The position numbers and the translations under genes were made by a program. Positions 56,969-64,000 of a stretch of 64,000 nucleotides of DNA are shown piece by piece. The notes under the pieces are model-generated. The model worked only from the letters and a program-made list of their open reading frames with translations, made no database searches and had not been told where the DNA came from. The stretch is from JBBSBL01 sp038251325. GTDB lineage: Bacteria; Actinomycetota; Thermoleophilia; Solirubrobacterales; Solirubrobacteraceae. Where the stretch lies: assembly GCA_038251325.1 (NCBI GenBank), contig JBBSBL010000001.1, positions 1-64,000 of the forward strand. Direction: 5' to 3'. Each line of letters starts with the position of its first letter. Positions within the stretch are counted from its first letter, which is position 1.

Positions 56969-57373
56969 CTACCAGACGTGGGCCACGACCTCGCCGCCGA
57001 CGCCGGCGCGGCGGGCGTCGTGGCCGGTCATGACCCCGTGGGAGGTCGAGATGATCGCCGTGCCCATCCCGCCCTGCACCTTCGGGATGTGGTCGTGGTC
57101 GACGTAGGTGCGCCGCCCTGGGCGCGAGATCCGGCGCAGCCCGCTCATCACGGGCCGGCGGTCCTCGGTGTACTTGAGGCGGACGACGATCCGCTCGCCC
57201 GGCCCCTCCGGGCGAGGCTCGACCACGTAGTCGGTGATGTAGCCCTGCTCCCGGAGGATCTTGGCGAGGTCGCGCTTGAGCCGCGACGCCGGGATCTCCA
57301 CGGTGTCGTGGTTCGCGTGCGCGCCGTTGCGCAGGCGCGTGAGGAAGTCGGCGACGGGGTCGGTCATGGACAT
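56969..57373 (-). CDS. rpsH: 30S ribosomal protein S8
   Basis: The 134-residue protein begins MSMTDPVADFLTRLRNG and ends with GTAIISTSHGVMTGHDARR. I chose the ATG at 57373 because the family starts M-(S/T)-M-T-D-P. It binds the central 16S domain and can repress the spc operon in enterobacteria. Confidence 0.96.
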   Translation of the reverse strand: MSMTDPVADFLTRLRNGAHANHDTVEIPASRLKRDLAKILREQGYITDYVVEPRPEGPGERIVVRLKYTEDRRPVMSGLRRISRPGRRTYVDHDHIPKVQGGMGTAIISTSHGVMTGHDARRAGVGGEVVAHVW

Positions 57374-57381
57374 GGTGGGCT

Positions 57382-57567
57382 CTACCAGCTCGACTTCGTC
57401 ATGCCGGGGACGAACCCGCCGTGGGGGGGCGCGCGCACGCAGAACCGGCACACACCCAACAACCCGTAGACCGAGCGGGCCCGGCCGCAGCGGCGGCACC
57501 GGGAGTAGCCTCGGGTCTTGTACTTGGGTGGGCGCGCCGCGCGGACACGCTGGGACGTCTTGGCCAT
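57382..57567 (-). CDS. rpsN: 30S ribosomal protein S14, zinc-binding type Z
   Basis: The 61-residue protein has CRRCG and CRFC, the four zinc cysteines of the short S14 form. MAKTSQRVRAARPPKYKTRG at the N-terminus and GFVPGMTKSSW at the end fit. It lies 6 bp after rplE. Confidence 0.96.
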   Translation of the reverse strand: MAKTSQRVRAARPPKYKTRGYSRCRRCGRARSVYGLLGVCRFCVRAPPHGGFVPGMTKSSW

Positions 57568-57573
57568 GGGCTC

Positions 57574-58149
57574 CTAGCTCTCCGTGGCGGCCGCGACGGG
57601 CCGCCCCCCCTTGGCGAACGGCATCCCGAACGCCTCGAGGAGCGCGAAGGCCTCCTCGTCGGTCGGGGCGGTCGTGGTCAGGGTGATGTCGAGGCCGCGC
57701 ACCTGGTCGACGGCGTCGTAGTCGATCTCCGGGAAGATGATCTGCTCGCGCACGCCGATCGAGTAGTTGCCGCGCCCGTCGAAGGACCGCGGGCTGAGGC
57801 CGCGGAAGTCCCGGATGCGGGGGATGGCGATCGACATGAGGCGGTCGAGGAACTCATACGAGCGCTGGCCGCGCAGCGTGACCGCGACGCCGACGGGCAT
57901 CTCCTCGCGCACCTTGAACTGCGCGATCGACTTGCGCGCGCGGCGCACGTTGGGCTTCTGCCCGGTGATCGTCGCGAGCTGCTCGGTGGCGGCGTCGAGG
58001 ACGTTGGAGTCCTGCTTCGCGTCGCCGACGCCCATGTTCACGGTGATCTTTGCGAGCTTCGGCGCCCGCATCGGCGTGGAGTAGCCGAACCGCTCCACCA
58101 GGGCCGGGCGGATCTCCTGCTCGTAGCGTTCCTTGAGTCGTGCGGCCAT
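57574..58149 (-). CDS. rplE: 50S ribosomal protein L5
   Basis: The 191-residue protein has APKLAKITVNMGVGDAKQD, RRARKSIAQFKVREEMPVG and FDGRGNYSIGVREQIIFPEI. It binds 5S rRNA. It lies 2 bp after rplX. Confidence 0.97.
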   Translation of the reverse strand: MAARLKERYEQEIRPALVERFGYSTPMRAPKLAKITVNMGVGDAKQDSNVLDAATEQLATITGQKPNVRRARKSIAQFKVREEMPVGVAVTLRGQRSYEFLDRLMSIAIPRIRDFRGLSPRSFDGRGNYSIGVREQIIFPEIDYDAVDQVRGLDITLTTTAPTDEEAFALLEAFGMPFAKGGRPVAAATES

Positions 58150-58151
58150 GG

Positions 58152-58487
58152 TCAGTCGAGCTTCGTCTGCGTTCGCCGGGCGACCCGCCGTCGCTTGCCG
58201 TCCTCGCGCACGATGCCGACGCGCGTGGGCTTGGAGTCCTGGGGGTCGACCAGCATGACGTTGGAGACGTGGATGGGGCCTTCCTTCTCCACCACGCCGC
58301 CGACGGTCTCCGCACGCTGCGCGTCGCGGACCTGCTGCGGGCGCTGGTGGCGCTTGACGATGTTCAATCCGGCCACATAGACCCGGGTGCGCTTCGGGTC
58401 CACGCGGATCACCTCGCCGCGCTTGCCGCGGTCCTTGCCGGAGATGACCTGGACCGTGTCGCCGCGACGGATCTTGAGCGAGGGCAT
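58152..58487 (-). CDS. rplX: 50S ribosomal protein L24
   Basis: The 111-residue protein has the KOW motif RRGDTVQVISGKDRGKRGEV and the tail ESPIHVSNVML-like GPIHVSNVMLVDP. It starts 50S assembly. It lies 2 bp after rplN. Confidence 0.96.
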   Translation of the reverse strand: MPSLKIRRGDTVQVISGKDRGKRGEVIRVDPKRTRVYVAGLNIVKRHQRPQQVRDAQRAETVGGVVEKEGPIHVSNVMLVDPQDSKPTRVGIVREDGKRRRVARRTQTKLD

Positions 58488-58489
58488 GG

Positions 58490-58858
58490 TCAGAGTACCT
58501 CAGGCGCGAGGGAGACGATCTTCATGAAGTTGCGCTCGCGCAGCTCGCGGGCCACCGGGCCGAAGATGCGCGTGCCGCGCGGGTTGTTCTGATCGTCGAT
58601 GATGACCGCGGCGTTCTCGTCGAAGCCGATGTAGGTCCCGTCGTCCCGCCCGTAGGAGCGCTTGGTGCGCACGACCACGGCGGTGACGACCTCGCCCTTC
58701 TTCACCGCGCCCTGCGGCGCGGCGTGCTTGACGGTGGCGACGATCACGTCGCCAATCCCCGCGTAGCGCTGGCGCGAGCCGCCGCGCACGCGGATGCAGA
58801 GGATCTCCCGCGCGCCGGTGTTGTCCGCCACGCGGAGCCGGGTCTCGTTCTGGATCAC
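58490..58858 (-). CDS. rplN: 50S ribosomal protein L14
   Basis: The 122-residue protein has RVADNTGAREILCIRVRGGS, RYAGIGDVIVATVK and the end ARELRERNFMKIVSLAPEVL. The GTG at 58858 gives exactly the standard L14 length and overlaps the rpsQ stop (GTGA). Confidence 0.97.
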   Translation of the reverse strand: MIQNETRLRVADNTGAREILCIRVRGGSRQRYAGIGDVIVATVKHAAPQGAVKKGEVVTAVVVRTKRSYGRDDGTYIGFDENAAVIIDDQNNPRGTRIFGPVARELRERNFMKIVSLAPEVL

Positions 58859-59565
58859 TTCGCGCGCTCCAGGACCTCGACCAGGCGCCAGCGCTTGGTG
58901 CGCGACAGCGGCCGGCACTCGACCACCCGCACGGTGTCGCCCGCGTTGGCGTCGTTCGCCTCGTCGTGGGCGTGCAGCGTCGTCGAGGTGCGGACCGTCT
59001 TCTCGTACCGCGGGTGGCGCCGGGTCAGGTCGATCCGCACGGCGATCGTCTTGTCGGGCTTGGCGGAGATGACGACGCCCTGGCGAAGCTTCTGACGCGC
59101 CGGGGTGCGCTCGGCGGGCGGGGTCGGCTCGGGCGTCGGGCCGCGCCGCTCGTGGTGCTTGGCGCGGGCCTTCTCGCGCCCGCGCCGCCGCGCCGCCGCC
59201 TTCGCCTTGCGGGTCGCGTCGCGCTCGGCCTGGCGCTCCTGGGCGCTGCGGGGCGGGCGGGCCTCGCCGCCATGCTGCGAGCGGGCGCGCTTGTGCGCGA
59301 CCTTCGGGTGGACCGGCGCCTCGGCGTCGGGCGCCTCCGTCTCGGCGTCGGGCGCCGGCGCCTCGGGCGCCTCCGTCTCGGCGTCGGGCGCCAGCGCCTC
59401 GGCGGCCGGCGTCTCGGCGTCGGGCGCCGGCGCCTCGGCGGCCGGCGTCTCGGCGTCGGGCGCCGGCCCCTCGGCGGCCTCGGGCTCGGGCGTCTCGGCC
59501 ACCGGCGTCTCGGCCTCGGGGGCCGGCGTCTCCACGGTCTCGTCCTTGTCGTCCTCGGCCATCAC
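58855..59565 (-). CDS. rpsQ: 30S ribosomal protein S17 with a long N-terminal extension
   Basis: The S17 core (about 157-236) is normal: RQKLRQGVVISAKPDKTIAV, DLTRRHPRYEKTVRTSTTLH, and GDTVRVVECRPLSRTKRW. S17 proteins are usually about 80-100 residues; this has 236. Residues 1-85 are acidic, Pro/Ala/Glu/Thr-rich and contain four 12-residue repeats (PAPDAETPAAEA type). Residues 86-156 are highly basic (RKAKAAARRRGREKARAKHH). Start may be GTG 59565 or ATG 59562; both overlap the rpmC stop. Confidence 0.93.
   Translation of the reverse strand: MMAEDDKDETVETPAPEAETPVAETPEPEAAEGPAPDAETPAAEAPAPDAETPAAEALAPDAETEAPEAPAPDAETEAPDAEAPVHPKVAHKRARSQHGGEARPPRSAQERQAERDATRKAKAAARRRGREKARAKHHERRGPTPEPTPPAERTPARQKLRQGVVISAKPDKTIAVRIDLTRRHPRYEKTVRTSTTLHAHDEANDANAGDTVRVVECRPLSRTKRWRLVEVLERAK
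59323..59466 (-). repeat. Four 36-bp tandem repeats within rpsQ
   Basis: Residues 34-81 of S17 are PAPDAETPAAEA twice, then LAPDAETEAPEA and PAPDAETEAPDA. The DNA repeat is 36 bp with few differences, so copy number may vary between strains by slippage. Confidence 0.75.
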
Positions 59566-59783
59566 CGGCTCAGCTCCTTCTCGACGTCGATGCCGCGCTC
59601 CGCGCAGACGGTCAGGGCCCGGGCCACCCCGCGCTTCGCGCTCCCGAGGCCGGAGGTGTCCTCGAGCTCGCCGGTCGCGTGCTGGAAGCGCAGGCCGAAG
59701 AGCTCGGCGCGCGTCGCGCGCACGTGCTCCACCAGCTGGTCGGGCTCCATGTCGCGCAGGTCCTTCGCCTTGAGCACGGCCAT
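59562..59783 (-). CDS. rpmC: 50S ribosomal protein L29
   Basis: The 73-residue protein has KAKDLRDMEPDQLVEHVRAT and LFGLRFQHATGELEDT, typical of L29. It starts at the ATG that overlaps the rplP stop (TGATG). Confidence 0.96.
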   Translation of the reverse strand: MAVLKAKDLRDMEPDQLVEHVRATRAELFGLRFQHATGELEDTSGLGSAKRGVARALTVCAERGIDVEKELSR

Positions 59784-60199
59784 CAGTGGCCCTCCTCGCG
59801 GTAAACGAACTTCGCCTTCAGCGGCAGCTTGTGCCCGGCCAGGCGCATCGCCTCGCGGGCCAGCGGCTCGGGCACACCGGAGAGCTCGAACATGACCCGC
59901 CCGGGCTTCACGACCGCGACCCAGCCCTCGGGGGACCCCTTGCCGGAGCCCATGCGGGTCTCCGCCGGCTTCTTGGTCACGGGCTTGTCGGGGAAGACGT
60001 TGATCCAGACCTTCCCGCCGCGCTTGATCTTGCGGGTCATCGCGATGCGGGCGGCCTCGATCTGGCGGTTGGTGAGCCATCCGGCCTCGAGCGCCTTGAG
60101 GCCGTACTCGCCGAACTGGACCCGGGTCTGCCCGCGGGAGAGCCCGCGGCGCCGGCCGCGGAACTGCTTGCGATGCTTGACGCGCTTGGGAGCCAGCAT
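59783..60199 (-). CDS. rplP: 50S ribosomal protein L16
   Basis: The 138-residue protein has MLAPKRVKHRKQFRGRRRG, EAGWLTNRQIEAARIAMTR, VWINVFPDKPVTKKPAETRM and GSGKGSPEGWVAVVKPGRVM. It positions tRNA near the peptidyl transferase centre. It abuts rpsC. Confidence 0.97.
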   Translation of the reverse strand: MLAPKRVKHRKQFRGRRRGLSRGQTRVQFGEYGLKALEAGWLTNRQIEAARIAMTRKIKRGGKVWINVFPDKPVTKKPAETRMGSGKGSPEGWVAVVKPGRVMFELSGVPEPLAREAMRLAGHKLPLKAKFVYREEGH

Positions 60200-61051
60200 C
60201 TAGCGCCCACCGCCTCGCGGCCCGCGGCCACCACCAGCGACGCCGGGCCCACCGGGGCCGCCCGGACCGCGGCCGCCGGGCCCACCGGGACCACGGCCGC
60301 CGCCACCCTGGCCGCCGCGACCGCCACCGCCGCGACCGCGACCGTCGCGGTCGCCGCGCCGGCCGCTGCGCTCCGGCGGCGGAGGCGGCTCGTCCATGAT
60401 CGTCAGGTCGGCGCCGGTGTAGCCCTCGGGCATGATCTCGCCCTTGTTGATCCAGCACTTCACGCCGATGCGCCCGAAGGTCGTGCGCGCCTCGTGGTAG
60501 CCGTAGTCGATGTCGGCGCGCAGCGTCTGGAGCGGCACCCGGCCGTCCGAGTAGCCCTCGGTGCGCGCCATCTCGGCGCCGCCGAGGCGCCCGGAGACCT
60601 GGACCTTGACGCCCTTGGCGCCGGAGCGCATGGCCGAGGTCAGGGCGCGCTTCATCGCGCGGCGGAAGGCCACGCGGTTCTGGAGCTGCTCGGCGATCGA
60701 CTGCGCGACGAGCCGGGCGTCGAGCTCGGGGCGCTTGATCTCCAGGATGTTGACCTTGACCGCCTTGCCGGTGAGGCGGTGGAGGTCGCGGCGCAGCGCG
60801 TCCACCTCGGACCCGGACTTGCCGATCACGATGCCGGGGCGCGCGGTGTTGATGTTCACCGTGACCTCGGCCGTGTCCTTGAGGATCGTGATGTTGGACA
60901 GCCCGGCGTGCGCGAGCTTGTTCACGATATGACGGCGGATCCGGACGTCCTCGTCGAGGTAGTCGGCGAAGTTGCGCTCGCTGAACCAGGTCGACTTCCA
61001 GTCATGGATGTAGCCGACCCGGAGGCCTTCGGGATTGACCTTCTGACCCAT
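60200..61051 (-). CDS. rpsC: 30S ribosomal protein S3 with a Gly/Arg-rich C-terminal tail
   Basis: The S3 core has MGQKVNPEGLRVGYIHDWKS, the KH domain motif VIGKSGSEVDALRRDL and the C-terminal-domain RADIDYGYHEARTTFGRIGV. From about residue 223 the protein carries about 60 residues of PPPPP and then GGRGGQGGGGRGPGGPGG-type sequence, an RGG-like tail not needed for the fold. Total 283 residues against about 210-235 usual. Confidence 0.95.
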   Translation of the reverse strand: MGQKVNPEGLRVGYIHDWKSTWFSERNFADYLDEDVRIRRHIVNKLAHAGLSNITILKDTAEVTVNINTARPGIVIGKSGSEVDALRRDLHRLTGKAVKVNILEIKRPELDARLVAQSIAEQLQNRVAFRRAMKRALTSAMRSGAKGVKVQVSGRLGGAEMARTEGYSDGRVPLQTLRADIDYGYHEARTTFGRIGVKCWINKGEIMPEGYTGADLTIMDEPPPPPERSGRRGDRDGRGRGGGGRGGQGGGGRGPGGPGGRGPGGPGGPGVAGGGRGPRGGGR

Positions 61052-61058
61052 TGCCTGG

Positions 61059-61826
61059 CTACTCCTTCGGGGTGAGCGTGATCGTGAGGTGGCTGGTGCG
61101 CTTGCGGATGCGCGTGGCGCGACCCATCGCACGCGGGCGGAAGCGCTTGAGGGTGGGACCCTCGTCGGCGTGGACGGCGAGCACGCGGAGCTCGTCGCCG
61201 TCGAGCTCGTGGTTGTGCTCGGCGTTGGCGACCGCCGACTCGAGCAGCTTGCTCCAGTCTCGGGCCACCGCGCGCGGGGCGAAGGCGAGGATGGCGCGGG
61301 CCTCCTCCACGCTCTTGCCGCGCAGGTGGTCGCAGACCAGGCGCGCCTTGCGGGCGGACGAGCGCACGTAGCGCGCCTGCGCGCGGACGACGGGCGGTCG
61401 GCCGGAGGGTTCCCGGCCCCGGCGGCGGGGGGAGGCCTCGGACGCCGGGGGGGTGGTCGGCGCCGACTCGGCGGCGTCGTCCTTCACCCCGTCGGCCTCG
61501 GTCTCCGCCGACTCCGCCTCGGCGGCCGCGGACTTCGCCGTCGCCTTCGCCTTGGGCTCCGCCTTCGCCTTGGGCTCCGCCTTCGCCTTGGGCTCCGCCT
61601 TCGCCTCGGGCTCCGCCTTCGCCTCGGGCTCGCCCTTCGTCGCAGCCTCGGCCTCGGGCTCCGCGGCCTTCTTCCGGCGCGCGCGCTTGGGCTTCGCCTC
61701 GCCCGCGGGCGCCTTCGCCTCGGGCTCCGCGGCCTTCTTCCTGCGCGCGCGCTTGGGCTTCGCCTCGCTCTCGGCGGCGGGCCTCGTCGTCTCGGTCTCG
61801 GGGGTGTCGGGCTTCTCGTCGGCCAT
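61059..61826 (-). CDS. rplV: 50S ribosomal protein L22 with a long N-terminal extension
   Basis: The L22 core (about 145-255) shows VRAQARYVRSSARKARLVCD, ESAVANAEHNHELDGDELRV and RFRPRAMGRATRIRKRTSHL. L22 is usually about 110-130 residues; this has 255. The N-terminal 144 residues are rich in Lys, Ala, Glu and Pro, with KPKRARRKKAAEPEA twice and five EPKAKA/EPEAKA units. L22 normally lines the exit tunnel. The ATG at 61826 lies 8 bp after rpsS. Confidence 0.93.
   Translation of the reverse strand: MADEKPDTPETETTRPAAESEAKPKRARRKKAAEPEAKAPAGEAKPKRARRKKAAEPEAEAATKGEPEAKAEPEAKAEPKAKAEPKAKAEPKAKATAKSAAAEAESAETEADGVKDDAAESAPTTPPASEASPRRRGREPSGRPPVVRAQARYVRSSARKARLVCDHLRGKSVEEARAILAFAPRAVARDWSKLLESAVANAEHNHELDGDELRVLAVHADEGPTLKRFRPRAMGRATRIRKRTSHLTITLTPKE
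61543..61632 (-). repeat. Five 18-bp tandem repeats within rplV
   Basis: The plus-strand unit GCCTTCGCCTTGGGCTCC occurs five times in a row (the last two with CTCGGG), encoding EPKAKA and EPEAKA. Unit number is likely to be variable. Confidence 0.8.
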
Positions 61827-61834
61827 GGTGTGGG

Positions 61835-62107
61835 CTAGCGCCGTTTGCCGCTCTGGACGTGCCCGCGGTAGGTGCGGGTGGGGGCGAACTCGCCAAGCTT
61901 GTGGCCGACCATCGACTCGCTCACGAAGACGGGCACATGCTTGCGCCCGTCGTGGACCGCGATCGTGTGCCCGACCATCTCGGGGAAGATCGTCGAGGTG
62001 CGCGACCAGGTCTTGACCATCTGCTTGTCGCCGGCGGAGTTCATGCGCTCGATGCGTCGCATGAGGCGCTCCTCGACGAACGGGCCCTTCTTGCTGGAGC
62101 GGGACAC
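61835..62107 (-). CDS. rpsS: 30S ribosomal protein S19
   Basis: The 90-residue protein has SRSSKKGPFVEERLMRRIE, TWSRTSTIFPEMVGHTIAVH and MVGHKLGEFAPTRTYRGHVQ. It forms a complex with S13 in the head of the 30S subunit. Confidence 0.97.
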   Translation of the reverse strand: MSRSSKKGPFVEERLMRRIERMNSAGDKQMVKTWSRTSTIFPEMVGHTIAVHDGRKHVPVFVSESMVGHKLGEFAPTRTYRGHVQSGKRR

Positions 62108-62110
62108 GGC

Positions 62111-62950
62111 CTACCTCTTCTTCCCGCGGCGGCGGCCGCGGACGATGTAGCGATCGGAGGACTTGTTCTTCTTGCGCGTCCGGTAGCCGAGCGTGGGGAC
62201 GCCCCACGGCGTGACCGGGTGGCGGCCCGCGGTCGTGGACCCCTCCCCGCCGCCGTGCGGGTGGTCGACCGGGTTCATCGCCGTGCCGCGGGTCTGCGGT
62301 CGCACGCCCATGTGCCGCTTGCGGCCGGCCTTGCCGATCTTCACGTTCTGATGGTCGGGATTGCCGATCGACCCGACCGTCGCGCGACATTCGGCGCGCA
62401 CGAGGCGCATCTCGCCCGAGGGGAGGCGCAGCGTGGCCATCTCCCCCTCCTTGGCCAGCAGCTGGATCGCGGCGCCGGCGGAGCGGCCGAGCTGGCCGCC
62501 GCGACCGGGGATGAGCTCGACGTTGTGGACGACCGTGCCCGCGGGCATGTTGGCCAGCGGCAGGCAGTTGCCGACGCTGATCTCCGCGTCCGGGCCCGAG
62601 GCGACGCGGGCGCCGACCTCGAGCCGCTGCGGCGCGAGGATGTAGCGCTTTTCACCGTCGGCGTAGTGGAGCAGCGCGATGTAGGACGAGCGGTTGGGGT
62701 CGTACTCGACCGCCGCGACGCGCGCGGGCACGCCGTCCTTGCGCCGCTTGAAGTCGACCTTGCGATAGAGCCGCTTGGCCCCGCCGCCGCGATGGCGCGA
62801 GGTCTTGCGCCCGTGGGCGTTGCGTCCGCCGGTCTTCTTCAGCCCCTCGGTCAGCGACTTCTCCGGGCTGGACTTGGTGACCTCGGCGAAGTCCGGATAG
62901 GTGACGAAGCGCCGTCCCGGGCTCGTCGGCTTGGGCTTGCGGATGGCCAT
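62111..62950 (-). CDS. rplB: 50S ribosomal protein L2
   Basis: The 279-residue protein has GRKTSRHRGGGAKRLYRKVD-type sequence, GPDAEISVGNCLPLANMPAG and the conserved GGGEGSTTAGRHPVTPWGVP near the peptidyl transferase centre (MNPVDHPHGGGEG). Its start codon overlaps the rplW stop (TAATG). Confidence 0.97.
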   Translation of the reverse strand: MAIRKPKPTSPGRRFVTYPDFAEVTKSSPEKSLTEGLKKTGGRNAHGRKTSRHRGGGAKRLYRKVDFKRRKDGVPARVAAVEYDPNRSSYIALLHYADGEKRYILAPQRLEVGARVASGPDAEISVGNCLPLANMPAGTVVHNVELIPGRGGQLGRSAGAAIQLLAKEGEMATLRLPSGEMRLVRAECRATVGSIGNPDHQNVKIGKAGRKRHMGVRPQTRGTAMNPVDHPHGGGEGSTTAGRHPVTPWGVPTLGYRTRKKNKSSDRYIVRGRRRGKKR

Positions 62951-63246
62951 TACTCGGTCGCCTCGAGCCCTTGGAAGATCGGGATGGTGTCGCCCTCGCG
63001 CACCTGGACGACGGCCTTCTTCCACGCGCGCGAGCGTCCGGCCGTGTAGCCGCGGCGCTTGGGCTTGCTCTTCACGTTCGAGGTGCGGACCTCCAGCACC
63101 TTGACGTCGAAGAGCCGCTCGACCGCCTGGCGGATGCGGGTTTTGTGCGCGTCGGGGTGGACGCGGAAGGTGTAGCGGCCGGCCTCGGCGAGCACGAAGC
63201 TTTTCTCCGAGACGACCGGGCGGATGATGATCTGGCCGTCGTGCAT
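62950..63246 (-). CDS. rplW: 50S ribosomal protein L23
   Basis: The 98-residue protein has IIRPVVSEKSFVLAEAGRYT, FRVHPDAHKTRIRQAVERLF and VKSKPKRRGYTAGRSRAWKK. It forms the exit-tunnel docking site for trigger factor and SRP. Confidence 0.96.
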   Translation of the reverse strand: MHDGQIIIRPVVSEKSFVLAEAGRYTFRVHPDAHKTRIRQAVERLFDVKVLEVRTSNVKSKPKRRGYTAGRSRAWKKAVVQVREGDTIPIFQGLEATE

Positions 63247-63899
63247 CAGGCGGCCTCCTCCGCGGGGGTGCCGGACCCGGCCCGCGGCTCGGCGACGGCG
63301 CGCGCCGTCACCTGCTCCAGGGCCGCGTCGGTCAGCACGAGCGCGGCGGCGCCCAGGATGTCGGCCACGCCGGCCTCGTCCGCGGCCAGGACGCTGGCGC
63401 GCGAGAGGTTGCGAAACGACTTCGCGGCGGCGACCTCGGCCTCGGCGGCGAGGACGAGCACCGGCCGCGGCGCGCCCCAGGCGGCGAGCGCGTCGGCGGC
63501 CTGGCGGGTGGACGGCGCCTCGAAGGAGGCCCCGTCGATCACCGCGAGCGACCCGCGCCCGGCGTGGACGGACAACACCGCGCGCAGCGCGGCCCGGCGG
63601 GCCTTGCGGTTGACCTTGCCGAGGTAGTGACGCGGGCTGGGCCCGAAGGTCGTGCCCCCGCCCGCCCACAGCGGCGAGCGGCTGGACCCGGCGCGGGCGC
63701 GGCCGGTGCCCTTCTGGCGCCAGGGCTTGGCGCCGCCACCGCGAACCATGCCGCGGGTCTTCGTCGCCGCGGTGCCGCGGCGGCGCGCGTTCTGCTCCGC
63801 GCGCACGCACTCGTGGACGAGCGCGGCGTTGAACGGCGCGGCGAACGCCGTCACGTCGAGGGCGACCTCGCCGCCACCCAGACGGGGCGCGCTAGCCAT
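63246..63899 (-). CDS. rplD: 50S ribosomal protein L4
   Basis: The 217-residue protein has RRRGTAATKTRGMVRGGGAK, PWRQKGTGRARAGSSRSPLW and the tunnel-loop segment GPSPRHYLGKVNRKARRAAL. It overlaps rplC by 8 bp and rplW by 1 bp. Confidence 0.96.
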   Translation of the reverse strand: MASAPRLGGGEVALDVTAFAAPFNAALVHECVRAEQNARRRGTAATKTRGMVRGGGAKPWRQKGTGRARAGSSRSPLWAGGGTTFGPSPRHYLGKVNRKARRAALRAVLSVHAGRGSLAVIDGASFEAPSTRQAADALAAWGAPRPVLVLAAEAEVAAAKSFRNLSRASVLAADEAGVADILGAAALVLTDAALEQVTARAVAEPRAGSGTPAEEAA

Positions 63900-64000
63900 C
63901 GACGCGCACCTCGACCGTTCCGCCGCGCGGGCCGGGCACGGAGCCGCGGACGATCAGGAGGTTCTCGCCGACGCGGACCTCGACGACCTCGAGGCCCCGC
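63892..64000 (-). CDS. rplC: 50S ribosomal protein L3, C-terminal fragment
   Basis: The frame that ends at 63892 reads RGLEVVEVRVGENLLIVRGS and then VPGPRGGTVEVRVDG. This is the standard L3 C-terminus (N-L-L-x-V-x-G-x-V-P-G). The rest of the gene lies beyond the window. Its position next to rplD confirms the assignment. Confidence 0.9.
   Translation of the reverse strand, partial: RGLEVVEVRVGENLLIVRGSVPGPRGGTVEVRVDG

Noticed and set aside
1..64000. CRISPR arrays, insertion sequences, prophage genes and plasmid functions
   Set aside because: I saw no spaced identical repeats, transposase motifs, integrase genes or phage structural genes. The only tandem repeats are in-frame within rplV and rpsQ.

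Overview
This is a chromosomal window of very high GC content. Most codons end in G or C, and GTG starts are frequent. Gene content and the order of the ribosomal-protein operon point to an actinobacterium. My best guess, an inference only, is class Thermoleophilia (Solirubrobacterales-like). Genes are packed tightly on both strands. I see no insertion sequences, prophage genes or CRISPR arrays. No gene-free stretch exceeds 300 bases; the longest is the 283 bp between the PQQ-type sugar dehydrogenase and a sigma-factor gene (29225-29507), which carries a strong promoter.

Region by region. 1-6.5 kb holds the end of an SDR gene, a pyrophosphatase fused to a degenerate SDR domain, an AHL-lactonase-like hydrolase, an acyltransferase next to glycerol kinase, and a free-standing biotinyl domain protein with a crotonase. 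6.5-14.3 kb is a biotin locus (bioB-bioF-bioD-ltrA, then bioA beyond a membrane-fused spermidine synthase). 14.4-18.5 kb holds rubredoxin, NUDIX, DUF779, a flavin/F420-type reductase, an epimerase and a MobA-like protein. 18.5-22.7 kb is an SCP2/Fe-alcohol dehydrogenase/aldehyde dehydrogenase operon and an SDR. 22.7-24.9 kb is CcdA and an ECF sigma factor fused to its own zinc-finger, membrane-spanning anti-sigma-like tail. 24.9-35.6 kb holds a molybdopterin oxidoreductase, an MBL protein, a lipoprotein sugar dehydrogenase, an RpoD-like sigma factor, an aminotransferase, a secreted hydrolase and a secreted GH30 enzyme. 35.7-37.3 kb is a metal permease with a divergent CsoR-type repressor. 37.4-48.8 kb holds tRNA-Pro(CGG), small proteins, NIF3, acyl-CoA synthetase, a HisC-like aminotransferase, patatin, dacB, ligA, surE and truA. 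From 48.8 kb to the end, on the minus strand, lies the S10-spc-alpha ribosomal operon, rplC(partial)-rplD-rplW-rplB-rpsS-rplV-rpsC-rplP-rpmC-rpsQ-rplN-rplX-rplE-rpsN-rpsH-rplF-rplR-rpsE-rpmD-rplO-secY-adk-map-rpmJ-rpsM-rpsK-rpsD-rpoA-rplQ-truA-surE-ligA.

Themes worth attention. (1) Many first genes have a TAnnnT -10 box, usually with a G/C core, exactly 7 (or 8-9) nt before the start codon, the signature of leaderless transcription; this also fixes several start codons. (2) A CsoR-type operator sits symmetrically between two divergent -10 boxes, and one transcript appears to open with a 7-codon leaderless mini-ORF coupled to the permease. (3) An ECF sigma factor carries its own zinc-finger/TM tail and an ECF-type promoter in front of it. 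(4) Ribosomal proteins L22, S17 and S3 carry long low-complexity tails, and infA is missing from its usual place between map and rpmJ.
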